DNA of 64,000 nt from Streptomyces peucetius. Lineage in GTDB: Bacteria; Actinomycetota; Actinomycetes; Streptomycetales; Streptomycetaceae. Each line of letters starts with the position of its first letter. Position 1 is the first letter of the stretch. Positions 55,214-63,946 of the stretch are shown piece after piece. The translations under genes and the position numbers were made by a program. The stretch spans positions 434,001 to 498,000 of the forward strand of contig NZ_CP107567.1 of the NCBI RefSeq assembly GCF_025854275.1, in the 5' to 3' direction. The notes under the pieces were generated by a model. The model was not told where the DNA came from, did no database searches, and was given only the letters and a program-made list of their open reading frames with translations.

Positions 55214-55903
55214 TCACGTCAGGTCCGAGGCGTCGACGGGCAGTTCCGAAAGGCGCCACTCCAGCATGCCGTCGTTGAGACGGATCGCCCGACGCCCGCA
55301 GCCGGTCAGCAGCCGCACCGCGTCGTAGGCGAGGACGCAGTACTCGCCGCGGCAGTAGACGACGATCTCGGCCTCCTCGGGCAGTTCGTCGATCCGCTCG
55401 GCCAGCTCCTCGGCCGGAATGGAGATCGCGCCCGGAATGTGCCCGGCCCGGTATTCCTCCACCGGCCGGACGTCCAGCATGACGACGCCCCCGGACTCCA
55501 CCCGGGCCCGCAGTTCTTCGCGAGAGACTTCCGCCCCAGCGTCCTGCCCGAGGTAGGCGTCGCGGGCGGCCGGGACCGTCGCCTGGTGCTTCTCGGCGAC
55601 CTTGCGCAGCAACGCGAACAGCTGGGCGACGTCGTCGCCGGCCAGTCGGTAGTGGATGCGCACGCCCTCGCGTCGGGTGGCCACGAACCCGGCCTGCTTG
55701 AGGATCTGCAGATGCGCCGACGCGGTGGTCAGGTTCAGGCCCGCCGCCTTCGCCAGCGCGTCGACAGTGCGCTCGCCCTGGGCCAGCAGATCCAGCAGCT
55801 CCAGTCGCTTTCCGCTGGCCAGCGCCTTGCCGCCGGCCGCGAACGCGTCGTACAGCCGCGACTTCGTCGCGCTCTTCGTGTTCTCCGGCAAGACATCCTC
55901 CAT
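55214..55903 (-). CDS. ArsR-family regulator fused to a rhodanese domain
   Basis: 229 residues. Winged helix about 15-95 (ERTVDALAKAAGLNLTTASAHL) without cysteines, then a rhodanese domain about 120-225 with the active-site loop Cys184-RGEY-Cys189. The fusion suggests that the rhodanese part senses or carries persulfide sulfur and alters DNA binding. Start at the ATG in a palindromic promoter segment; a longer frame upstream is less likely. Divergent from the persulfide-dioxygenase-like gene 73 bases away. Confidence 0.9.
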   Translation of the reverse strand: MEDVLPENTKSATKSRLYDAFAAGGKALASGKRLELLDLLAQGERTVDALAKAAGLNLTTASAHLQILKQAGFVATRREGVRIHYRLAGDDVAQLFALLRKVAEKHQATVPAARDAYLGQDAGAEVSREELRARVESGGVVMLDVRPVEEYRAGHIPGAISIPAEELAERIDELPEEAEIVVYCRGEYCVLAYDAVRLLTGCGRRAIRLNDGMLEWRLSELPVDASDLT

Positions 55904-55904
55904 A

Positions 55905-55916
55905 AATCCATGGATT
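55905..55916. promoter_or_regulatory. Probable ArsR operator in divergent sulfur promoter
   Basis: AATCCATGGATT is a perfect 12-base palindrome in an AT-rich patch, beginning two bases upstream of the regulator's ATG and 60 bases before the divergent gene. Placement fits autoregulation and joint control of both directions. Confidence 0.65.
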
Positions 55917-55976
55917 ATTGTAGATGAGTGAGGGGATCGTGACCACACACCCTGTTCCGAGATCTTGGAGGAGGCC

Positions 55977-57356
55977 ATGGGCTTCGCGGACGATCACCTC
56001 GTCCCGCTCGTAGACGAAGGGCTGGGCAACAGCGCTTATCTGCTCGACCTCGGTGACGGCCGCGCCCTGGCCATGGATGCCAGTCGTGACCTGCGCGCCC
56101 TGCACGCGGCGGCCGAGCGGCGCGGCCTGCATGTCGCGTTCGCCGCGGACACGCATCTGCACGCCGACTTCCTGTCCGGCGCCGTCCAGCTCGGCCACGA
56201 CGCCGGCGCAACGGTGCTCGCCTCCGCGGCCGGCCGCCGCGCCTTCGCCCACCGGGGCCTCGCGGACGGTGACGAGGTCGACCTGGGCGGCCTGACGCTG
56301 CGGGCCCTGGCCACGCCGGGGCACACCGACGAGCACCTGTCGTTCCTGCTGCTGGACGGCTCCCGGGAGCTCGGGGTGTTCACCGGCGGGTCGCTGATCG
56401 TCGGCTCCGCCGCCCGCACCGACCTCCTGGGCGCCGACCGTACGGAGGAGCTGGCCCGCGCCCAGTACCGGTCGCTGAAGCGGCTGACCGCGCTGCCGGA
56501 CGAGACCGCGGTGTGGCCGACCCACGGCGCCGGGTCCTTCTGCTCAGCCCCGCCCGGCACCGAGCGCACCACCACCATCGGCGCACAGAAGCAGACCAAC
56601 GCGCTGCTCGGCGCGCCCGACGAGGACACCTTCGCGTCCCGGCTGACCGCGAGCCTGGGCACCTACCCCGCGTACTTCGACCGGCTCGCCGAGATCAACC
56701 GCCGCGGCCCCGCCGTGCTGACCGCGGATCCGCTGCTGCCCGCCCTGTCCCCCCAGCAGGTCCGGGCCCTGACAGCCGAGGGCGGCCACGTCGTCGACGT
56801 CCGGCCGGCCGCCGACTACGCCGCCGGTCACATCCCCGGCTCCCTGTCCATCCCCCTGCGCGACCAGTTCGCCACCTGGCTCGGCTGGCTCCTGCCCGAC
56901 ACCGCGCCTCTGGCGTTCGTCACCGGCGAGGACCAGGATCCGAGTGAGATCGTCCGGCAGGCATACAAGATCGGATACGAGCGCCTCGCCGGCCGCCTCG
57001 CCGGCGGCATGAGCGCCTGGCTCGCCGACGGCAACCGCCGGACCACCACCGCGTTCGTCACCGCCGACCGCGCCGCGGGCCGTCCCTACGTCGATGTGCG
57101 GCAGGAATCCGAGTTCGCCGCCGGGCACGTCCCGGACGCGGTGCACCTCGAGCTCGGCGGCCTTCCCGCTGCTGCCGCCGATGCCCCGCACGGTCCGGTC
57201 GTGGCCTGCGGGCACGGCGAACGCGCCATGACCGCCGCCAGCCTCCTGGAGCGTGCCGGCCACACCGATGTCGCCGTCCTCGACGGCGGACCGGCCGACT
57301 ACGCCGCCCACCACGGACTGCGGCTCGTGAAGGGAACCGAGAACACCCGCTCGTGA
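55977..57356 (+). CDS. MBL-fold persulfide dioxygenase-like protein with two rhodanese domains
   Basis: 459 residues. Metallo-beta-lactamase fold (about 1-240) with iron/zinc motif DTHLHADFLSG, TPGHTDEHLS and PTHGAGS, as in ETHE1/Blh-type persulfide dioxygenases that oxidise glutathione or low-molecular-weight persulfide to sulfite. The first rhodanese domain (about 255-350) has FVTGEDQDP in place of a catalytic Cys; the second has CGHGER with one Cys. GGAGGAGG precedes the ATG. Overlaps the MFS gene (GTGA). Works with the ArsR-rhodanese and TusA-like proteins in sulfide/persulfide handling. Confidence 0.9.
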   Translation: MGFADDHLVPLVDEGLGNSAYLLDLGDGRALAMDASRDLRALHAAAERRGLHVAFAADTHLHADFLSGAVQLGHDAGATVLASAAGRRAFAHRGLADGDEVDLGGLTLRALATPGHTDEHLSFLLLDGSRELGVFTGGSLIVGSAARTDLLGADRTEELARAQYRSLKRLTALPDETAVWPTHGAGSFCSAPPGTERTTTIGAQKQTNALLGAPDEDTFASRLTASLGTYPAYFDRLAEINRRGPAVLTADPLLPALSPQQVRALTAEGGHVVDVRPAADYAAGHIPGSLSIPLRDQFATWLGWLLPDTAPLAFVTGEDQDPSEIVRQAYKIGYERLAGRLAGGMSAWLADGNRRTTTAFVTADRAAGRPYVDVRQESEFAAGHVPDAVHLELGGLPAAAADAPHGPVVACGHGERAMTAASLLERAGHTDVAVLDGGPADYAAHHGLRLVKGTENTRS

Positions 57357-58636
57357 ACGCCACCCCTGCGGCCGCCCCATCGACCGACGCCGCCGGGCGG
57401 CCGATACGGCTCGGTCTGCGGGAGAACCGGCTGCAGTTCAGCCTGCTGGTCGTCGTCAACGTCTGCGTCGGTGGCCTGGTCGGCCTCGAGCGCACCACCG
57501 TCCCGCTCATCGGCTCCGAGACGTTCGGGCTGACCAGTGACCTCGCGGTCTTCTCGTTCATCATCGCCTTCGGCCTCACCAAGGCCCTGACCAACCTCGC
57601 CGCCGGGGCGCTCACCGCCCGGTTCCGCCGCAAGCAGCTGCTGGTGGCCGGCTGGCTGATCGGCATCCCCGTCCCCTTCGCCCTGGCCTGGGCGCCGTCG
57701 TGGGGCTGGATCGTCGCCGCCAACGTCCTGCTCGGCCTGAACCAGGGACTGACCTGGTCGATGACCGTCAACATGAAGATCGACCTCGTCGGCCCCTCAC
57801 GCCGGGGCCTGGCCACCGGCCTGAACGAGGCCGCCGGATACACCGCAGTCGGCGTCACGGCCCTGCTCACCGGCTACCTCGCCACCGCTTACGGCCTGCG
57901 CCCGGTTCCCGAGCTCATCGGTGTCGTCTTCGTCGCCGCCGGGCTCGCCCTGGCCCTCGTCGTCCGTGACACCGCCGCCCACGTCGCCCTCGAACTCGCC
58001 CATCATCCCAAGCCCCTGACCACCGACGGGGACACCGGCCTGAAGGCCACGTTCGCCCGTACGTCCTGGCACAACCGCTCCTTGCGCGGCGCGAGTCAGG
58101 CCGGGCTGGTCAACAACCTCAACGACGGCCTCACCTGGGGCGTCTTCCCCCTGCTGTTCACCGACCACGGCCTCGGCCTGGCCGCCGTCGGCCTGATCAA
58201 GGGCCTCTACCCCATCCTGTGGGGCCTCGGGCAGATCCCCACCGGTCACCTCGCCGACCGCGTCGGCCGCAAGCCCCTCATCGTCCACGGCATGCTCGTC
58301 CAGGCCGCCGGGTTCGTCATCGCCCTCGCCCTGCTCGACCGGCCCCTGCTCTCAGGCATCCTGTCCGCCGTCGCCCTCGGCCTGGGCACCGCCATGGTCT
58401 ACCCGGCCCTCATCGCGTCCGTCTCCGACCACGCCCACCCCGCCTGGCGGGCCAACGCCCTCGGCACCTACCGCTTCTGGCGCGACATCGGCTACGCCGC
58501 CGGCGCCCTGGTCGCCGGCATCCTCGCCGACACCCTCGGCCTGGGCGCCACCGTCGTCGCCGCCGCGGCCCTCACCGCAGCCTCCGGACTCCTCGCCGCC
58601 CACTGGATCACCGAGCACCGGCCCGGCGCCCACTGA
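57353..58636 (+). CDS. MFS transporter
   Basis: 427 residues, about 12 hydrophobic segments (VVVNVCVGGLVGLERTTVPL, GWIVAANVLLGLNQGLTW, GHLADRVGRKPLIVHGML). GTG start overlapping the upstream gene, so co-translated with the persulfide dioxygenase-like protein. Exports or imports an unknown sulfur-linked solute; second MFS of the locus and only distantly similar to the first. Confidence 0.9.
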   Translation: MNATPAAAPSTDAAGRPIRLGLRENRLQFSLLVVVNVCVGGLVGLERTTVPLIGSETFGLTSDLAVFSFIIAFGLTKALTNLAAGALTARFRRKQLLVAGWLIGIPVPFALAWAPSWGWIVAANVLLGLNQGLTWSMTVNMKIDLVGPSRRGLATGLNEAAGYTAVGVTALLTGYLATAYGLRPVPELIGVVFVAAGLALALVVRDTAAHVALELAHHPKPLTTDGDTGLKATFARTSWHNRSLRGASQAGLVNNLNDGLTWGVFPLLFTDHGLGLAAVGLIKGLYPILWGLGQIPTGHLADRVGRKPLIVHGMLVQAAGFVIALALLDRPLLSGILSAVALGLGTAMVYPALIASVSDHAHPAWRANALGTYRFWRDIGYAAGALVAGILADTLGLGATVVAAAALTAASGLLAAHWITEHRPGAH

Positions 58637-58796
58637 CCGACCGCTACCACCACGCCGCGGCGTGGCGCTGTCGATCCGGCAGGCGTACGTGCGGCGCGCC
58701 GCCCATGGTCAGGATTCGCCGTGCTGGAAGCTGCTGGACCGGGCCGTGCCACAGAATTGCGGGAGAACTCGCCGCTCGGCCATGAGGGAGAGAGCA

Positions 58797-59417
58797 GTGA
58801 CCGGACGAATGGGCAGGGTGATCAGCGACATCACGATCTCGGCCGACGGTTACTCGGCCGGACTCGACCAGACCGAGGAGCGCCCGTTCGGCGACGACGG
58901 CGGCGACGGCTCGGGCGACAAGCTGCACGCCTGGATGTTCGACACCCCCGACGAGAACCGGGCCGAGGTCGAGCAGATGACCGCCGCCAGGGCATACATC
59001 ATGGGGCGCAACATGTTCGGCCCGGTGCGCGGCGAGTGGGACCGGCAGTGGAACGGCTGGTGGGGCGACGATCCGCCGTTCCACGCGCCGGTGTTCGTGC
59101 TCACCCACCACGCGCGTGAGCCGCAGCCGATGGACGGCGGCACCACGTACTACTTCGTCACCGACGGAATCGCGTCGGCACTGGCACAGGCCCGCGCCGC
59201 GGCCGGGGACGGCGATGTCGCGATCCAGGGCGGCTCGACCACGATCAACCAGTACCTCGCCGCCGGCCTGATCGACGAGCTGCGGCTGCACATTGCGCCG
59301 CTCACGCTCGGCGCCGGCACGCGACTGTTCGAGGGCGTCCCGCCGCTGAAACTGGAGCAGGTGAAGTCGCGGGCGGCGAAACTGGCCACGCACGTGACCT
59401 ACCGCGTGCTGTCCTGA
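58797..59417 (+). CDS. RibD-C/dihydrofolate reductase-like protein
   Basis: 206 residues. DITISADGYSAGLDQTEERPFG, YIMGRNMFGPVRG and VAIQGGSTTINQYLAAGLIDELRLH are typical of the RibD C-terminal (DHFR-fold) family of unknown reductases. GTG start with GAGGGAG upstream; an ATG four codons on is possible. Stands alone, ended by a hairpin. Confidence 0.88.
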   Translation: MTGRMGRVISDITISADGYSAGLDQTEERPFGDDGGDGSGDKLHAWMFDTPDENRAEVEQMTAARAYIMGRNMFGPVRGEWDRQWNGWWGDDPPFHAPVFVLTHHAREPQPMDGGTTYYFVTDGIASALAQARAAAGDGDVAIQGGSTTINQYLAAGLIDELRLHIAPLTLGAGTRLFEGVPPLKLEQVKSRAAKLATHVTYRVLS

Positions 59418-59434
59418 ACCGGAGGCGTTGTCGC

Positions 59435-59469
59435 ACGGCTGCCGCGGGTTGTGACGCCGCGGCAGCCGT
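59435..59469. terminator. Hairpin after the DHFR-like gene
   Basis: ACGGCTGCCGCGG pairs with its complement (13 base pairs) around a 9-base loop, 18 bases past the stop and before the convergent carbonic anhydrase gene. Confidence 0.75.
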
Positions 59470-59602
59470 CCCTGAGGCCGCGTCACCGAGCGGACCGCAG
59501 ACCGGCATTCGGGGTTGCGGGGCCCGCATCGCGTCGACGCCGGCCGGTCCGGCCGATTCGTAAGGACACGGGCCGGCCGGCGCAGGGCGGCCGGTGCAGC
59601 GA

Positions 59603-60382
59603 TCAGGCGGCGGGGGCTCCCGTGAGGACTTCCACCCGGCCGGTCTCGAGCGAGTAGTAGGCGCTGACCACGGCCAGGTCGCCCTTCTTCACGAGCGGGG
59701 TGAGGGCGGGGTCGGACCGCAGCTCGGCGGCGGTCCGGTTGGCGTGGAGACGGATCATGGCGTCGATGGGGTCGGCGTGCTTGGTCTTGACGGTCTCCTC
59801 GTACGCCGGACGCAGGACGTCGGCGATCGACTGCAGGCTGCCCGGCAGCTTCTCGTCCTCCTTCAACGCCTTGTACGCCGCCTTGACGGCACCGCAGTTC
59901 TGGTGGCCGAGCACAACGACGAGCGGGGTTCCCGACGTGAGGGGCCCGTACTCGATGGAGCCGACGACCACCGGCTGCACGACCTGCCCGCCGGTGCGTA
60001 TCACGAACAGGTCGCCGATCCCGGTGTCGAAGACCAGCTCCGGCGGTACCCGGGAGTCGATGCACGACACGATCACGCCGTAAGGATTCTGCGCGTCGGC
60101 GACGGCTGCGCGGCGGCGGGCGTCCTGGTTGGGGTGCTGCAGCACTCCGTTCACCCAGCGCTCGTTGCCCTTCATCAGCCTCGCGTACGCCGCCTTGGCG
60201 GAGTCCGGCCGTGGGCCCGCGGAGGGAGAAGGCGACGACGCCTCCGCACCGGCGTTCGCCGGATTCACCGAGTTCGCGCTGTCCTTGTCCGACGAACAGC
60301 CGGTGAGGACGGCCGCGGTGGCCGCCGCCAGCCCGCCGGTGAGAATGGCCCTGCGCTGAGGCCGCACAGCAGCACTACCCAT
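59603..60382 (-). CDS. Exported beta-carbonic anhydrase lipoprotein
   Basis: Hydrates CO2 to bicarbonate. 259 residues. The N-terminus combines twin Arg (residues 10-11) with a lipobox LTGC (Cys29), predicting a Tat-exported, lipid-anchored enzyme; a Ser/Pro-rich linker follows. Zinc ligands Cys107, Asp109 (SCIDSRVPPE), His160 and Cys163 (GHQNCGAV) are all present. Extracytoplasmic beta-class enzymes are the less usual placement for this family. No operon partners. Confidence 0.93.
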   Translation of the reverse strand: MGSAAVRPQRRAILTGGLAAATAAVLTGCSSDKDSANSVNPANAGAEASSPSPSAGPRPDSAKAAYARLMKGNERWVNGVLQHPNQDARRRAAVADAQNPYGVIVSCIDSRVPPELVFDTGIGDLFVIRTGGQVVQPVVVGSIEYGPLTSGTPLVVVLGHQNCGAVKAAYKALKEDEKLPGSLQSIADVLRPAYEETVKTKHADPIDAMIRLHANRTAAELRSDPALTPLVKKGDLAVVSAYYSLETGRVEVLTGAPAA

Positions 60383-60857
60383 GATTCTTCGCCTTCCAGT
60401 GTGGTGCCGAATCAGTCCGGAGGAATCAAGGGCGCCGGGTTGCCCAGGGAGCAGTGGAGCGGCTCTGTCATGGGCAGCCGTGGCCCGGTCCTCCGGCCCG
60501 TTCTCCGAAGTGGAGCGGGTGATGCCACTGTGGCGAGAAGTGCACTAACGCCCGTACAGCGTCCGTACAGCGCAGGGCAAACGCCCGTCCAATTCGCAGA
60601 CGGTCACGGGTGGTCACAACGCTGCGCCGGTCCGCAGGGCTGCGGACGGTCTCACCAGGTCCGAGCGCCGCGCGGACCCGTCGGGGCGAGGATCCCGACC
60701 TCACGTGCCTCGACGTCGAGCACCGTCGGGGCGGCCTGCGGCTCCACCAGTGGTCCGGCCTGCGACATCAGCAGATGCCGCAGGCCGACCCCCGCCACGG
60801 CGAGGGACGGCGGCCCGAGTGCCCGATGACGGAACCTTCCCGACTCGCCATATCCCC
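60383..60857. other. Intergenic stretch without a recognised gene
   Basis: 475 bases between the leftward NAD-binding membrane protein and the leftward carbonic anhydrase. It holds a direct repeat CCGTACAGCG (60552 and 60563) and a short hairpin GTCCGCAG/CTGCGGAC (60630-60647). Open frames here show no family resemblance. Confidence 0.5.
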
Positions 60858-62315
60858 TCAGCTTTCACGGACCTGCTGTGGGCCGTCGGCGTGCCTGTCC
60901 TGTGGGTGATCGCACCGGACCGCGTGGGGCCACTGCACGAAACTCCCGTTCGCGCGCTCCACGAGGAGCCGCTTGCCGTGTGCGAGTACGCCTCGCGGCC
61001 GTAGCCCGATCAGGCTTGCGGTCGTGAACGCGGCGCTCAGACTGCCCAGGTCGTGCACGATGCCGATCCTGAACAGGGACTGTGTCTCGGCGATGGCCTC
61101 GTGATCGCCCGCCCTGATCACCACACGCAGGTCAGGTGCGACCGCTCGTGCGGCTACGGAGACCGCGATGTTGTCCAGATCGTCGGAGGCGACTGCGGCC
61201 AGGGCCTGAGCCGTGTGGAGGCTGAGCCTGCGCAGCACGAACTTGTCGGTGGCGTCGGCGACGACGACGGGGACGCCGAGTGCTTTGGCCAGGCGGAGGT
61301 TGGGGGCCGCCGCGTCACGTTCCACCGCGATCACCCCGATACCGAGGTCCTGCAGCCGGGTGCACAGTCGCAGCCCCACCTGGCCGAGCCCGACGACCAC
61401 CACGTGCCCCGCGCGGGGAAGCGCACGGGGGCCCACCATGCCGATCGAGCGAGGGGCCAGCAGGCGGTCGACCATGCCGGCGGTGAAGACGGCGGTGAAG
61501 ACGATGGTGATGAGCATCGCCAGGCCGGCGAATACCAGATACGCGTTCGAGCCGTGCGCGGACGCGGGGCCGACGGTGGACACCGTTCGTACGGCCTCGA
61601 AGAAGGCTTCCGCCGGGGGCCGGTGATTGAAGGTCACGGACCAGCCCCAGTCCGCGAGGAGCACCGCGAGCAGCCCGGCGAGACCGGTCAGCATGATCCG
61701 CGAGCTGCCGTCGTGCGGTCGCAGCTGCCCTCTAATCTTTCCCAGCCTGGCCCGGTATCTCAGGGAGCGAGGCGGCCGGTACGTCTCGAGCCTCACGGTG
61801 TCCTCCTCCCACCGGGCGCCGACGTGGCCCGAGGAGGTCCGGTCGAGGGCCAGCAGGTCGGGCTGCAGGCACGCGGCGAGGAGTACGGGAGCGGCGACGT
61901 CGGCCGGCGACGTGACCCGGCAGTTGGGCACCACGCGCACGAGTTGGTCGGCCACCGTCCGGTCGAAGACCGTCACCACCAGCCTGACGCCGGGGCAGAT
62001 GTGCTCGACGGCGAGCGCGTAGCGCAAGGACTGGACATCGTCGTCCAGAAGGATCGCGACACCGGCCACCTCCCGGTCGAGCACCTGGCGCAGATCGCCG
62101 TCCGTGGGTTGCGCCAGGTGGCGCACGAGGTGGCCCGCCGACCGCAGGGAACCACAGACCCTGCGCGCCATATCGCTGCCGATGACGACGAAATAGCGCT
62201 CCTGTCCTCCCCCCGCGGTGAGCGGACCACTCAACGCTTCATGCGGGTTCTCCTCGGCGTGGACGTCGCTGCGGGAATGCTCAGAGGTCGAATCAGAGGT
62301 CGAAGAGGCAGTCAT
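60858..62315 (-). CDS. TrkA/RCK-type NAD-binding protein with two membrane segments
   Basis: 485 residues. An N-terminal Rossmann-like domain (YFVVIGSDMARRVCGSLRSAG), two hydrophobic segments (IMLTGLAGLLAVLLADWG and YLVFAGLAMLITIVFTAVF) around a pore-loop-like TVSTVGPAS, and a C-terminal TrkA-N domain (HVVVVGLGQVGLRLCTRLQDLGIGVIAVERD, VVVADATDKFVL). Resembles potassium-channel-like proteins with two RCK domains; the selectivity-filter TxGYG is not present. Start overlaps the zinc-ribbon gene by 23 bases; a later GTG is possible. Confidence 0.85.
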   Translation of the reverse strand: MTASSTSDSTSEHSRSDVHAEENPHEALSGPLTAGGGQERYFVVIGSDMARRVCGSLRSAGHLVRHLAQPTDGDLRQVLDREVAGVAILLDDDVQSLRYALAVEHICPGVRLVVTVFDRTVADQLVRVVPNCRVTSPADVAAPVLLAACLQPDLLALDRTSSGHVGARWEEDTVRLETYRPPRSLRYRARLGKIRGQLRPHDGSSRIMLTGLAGLLAVLLADWGWSVTFNHRPPAEAFFEAVRTVSTVGPASAHGSNAYLVFAGLAMLITIVFTAVFTAGMVDRLLAPRSIGMVGPRALPRAGHVVVVGLGQVGLRLCTRLQDLGIGVIAVERDAAAPNLRLAKALGVPVVVADATDKFVLRRLSLHTAQALAAVASDDLDNIAVSVAARAVAPDLRVVIRAGDHEAIAETQSLFRIGIVHDLGSLSAAFTTASLIGLRPRGVLAHGKRLLVERANGSFVQWPHAVRCDHPQDRHADGPQQVRES

Positions 62316-62490
62316 CGGAACGGTAGGGCTCGCAGTCCAGGCAGCGGAGGGTCTGGCAGCCGTCGCAGCTGACGAGCAGCCGGCCGCAGTGGCACTCGGG
62401 GTCGCTTGTCGTGGCGGGCCGGCCGCCGGCGGCCGGTCCGCCGAGGATGACGCCGGTAGGCGGGGCTGACTGCCCGGATGCGGCATTCAC
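62293..62490 (-). CDS. Small zinc-ribbon protein
   Basis: 65 residues with CHCGRLLVSCDGCQTLRCLDC, followed by a final Cys, a pattern for binding one or two zinc ions. GTG start with GGGAG eight bases upstream. It overlaps the RCK membrane protein gene, so both are probably co-expressed. No known family assigned. Confidence 0.65.
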   Translation of the reverse strand: MNAASGQSAPPTGVILGGPAAGGRPATTSDPECHCGRLLVSCDGCQTLRCLDCEPYRSDDCLFDL

Positions 62491-62998
62491 TGGTCAACTC
62501 CCATCGGATAGTGGTCGGGTCTGGCCGTACGCCGCCCGTGCGGGCAGCTCCAACGGCAGAGGCTGACGTCGCGGGCGGAGGGGAAGCACCGTATGCCTGC
62601 GGATGTGCCCGCGGACGTGCCTGCCGTAATGCTTGCGAACGTGCCCGCTCAGTCCGGCCGACAGAGCCGGAGGACACATGGACAGTGGATCTGCTCCATC
62701 GCAACCGCAATCGCCCGAACCACCGGATTCGCTTGCGCAGGACGCCAGGAGCAGGAAGGGCCCCGGGACTCGCCGGCCCTCGATGAGGACCACCCTGGCC
62801 GGCGAAGAGCGCCGGGGGTCGCCCGGCGGAATCTCGCGTGCACCGACGCTAGAAGCGGCCTCGCCTGCACACCATGGACAGATGCCAGACTCCCGGCGAA
62901 CTGATTCATACAAATGCTCAAAACGCTGGGGCGGGCAAGGGCGCGGGCCGGCGCATTCCGGGTCGCCCAATAGACGTCAACGCTCCCGGCCACACGAT
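62491..62998. other. Intergenic stretch without a recognised gene
   Basis: About 510 bases. Contains loosely repeated GGACGTGCC/GTGCCCGC-like words near 62600-62650 but no convincing coding frame, RNA or operator. It ends where the IS3-type transposase stub's upstream region begins. Confidence 0.4.
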
Positions 62999-63049
62999 GT
63001 GAACCGATTTGGGTTCGGTAGGGACTCGATCATTTGAGAGGACCGAGTC

Positions 63050-63262
63050 ATGGCACGTCCTCCCCCGTACCTGCTTGTGCTGCGCCGTCGTGCGGTGCGG
63101 ATGGTTTCGCCGAGGTGCGGCCCGACTACGACACCGAGTGGGCCGCGATGAAAGAGGTCACCGCGAAGCTCGGCATCGGCACGACCGAGGCGCTGCGCAA
63201 GTGGGTCCGGCAGGACGAGACCGACGCCGGTACCCGGCCGGGCACGACGACGGAGGAGTCGC
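63050..63262 (+). pseudogene. Truncated IS3-family OrfA transposase
   Basis: MARPPPYLLVLRRRAVRMV continues, after a frame change near 63109, as VRPDYDTEWAAMKEV and LGIGTTEALRKWVRQDE, the HTH part of IS3-type OrfA. GAGAGGA precedes the ATG. The frame ends abruptly after TTTEES where another transposase stub begins. Sequence from about 62999 (GAACCGATTTGGGTTCGGTA) may be the element's left end. Confidence 0.8.
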
Positions 63263-63447
63263 CCCTCGGTGCCGGCGTCGTGCCAGGCCCGGCGCCAGCG
63301 CTGCACCGAGCGCACACTCACCCGTAAGTCCTTGGCGACCTCGGCGTTGGAGACACCGGCAGCGAATCGCTCCGCGGCCTCCAGCCGGATCCGCTCGCGA
63401 AACGCCTGCCGTTCAGGCGTCAGCCCACCACCCTGCGGATATCTCAC
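63262..63447 (-). pseudogene. Truncated IS630-family transposase N-terminus
   Basis: From a GTG on the minus strand: RYPQGGGLTPERQAFRERIR, then AAERFAAGVSNAEVAKDLRV and VRSVQRWRRAW, the winged-helix start of IS630-type transposases. It breaks off where the oppositely oriented IS3 stub ends, leaving two N-termini joined tail to tail. Confidence 0.8.
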
Positions 63448-63946
63448 ACAGCCGGCATACCGCGACGATCACGCATCGTCAGCCCCCGACGACATCACGC
63501 CGAAAACCTCAGTAGCAGTCAACGGGCCCGGAGACTGCCTGAACCCGGAATGGTTGGCCCCTCGAACCGTGATCTACCGTGTCCGCCGGGGATGGACCAG
63601 ACCATGCGGGCACTATGTCGAAGGCGGTGATGGAGAGCGGACTGCTTTCTCGTATCCGCGCCATCCGGCGGGGGGTCAGGCCGCCGGTGGGCGTGGCTCC
63701 GTTCGCACTGTGGCCGCCATATGCGCCCTCATCAGCCCCTCGGTCTGCGCGCTCTTGCTGTGGCTGCCGGACCATCTTCCGAGCCGGAGTGGACCCGGCC
63801 GGAGCAGCGACCCCCGTCCCCTTGAGCCCCCTTGGCGAGCAACCCGAGCGCACCCCCCGTCGACGGGCGCGCCGAACTCGACGTACGCATCACCTGCCCC
63901 ACCGGGCGTGTCCATCCGCAATATCGGCAAAGGGAAAAAGAAATCC
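63448..63946. other. Stretch without a recognised gene
   Basis: About 500 bases after the transposase stubs. Several open frames exist on both strands but none resembles a known family or has convincing start signals. GC content falls towards the end, just before a possible new gene start. Confidence 0.4.

Noticed and set aside
60630-60647. Short inverted repeat as terminator
   Set aside because: The loop would be only two bases and there is no T-run; listed only within the intergenic note.
62494-63037. Several 100-160 codon frames on both strands
   Set aside because: They overlap one another, lack ribosome sites and resemble no family.
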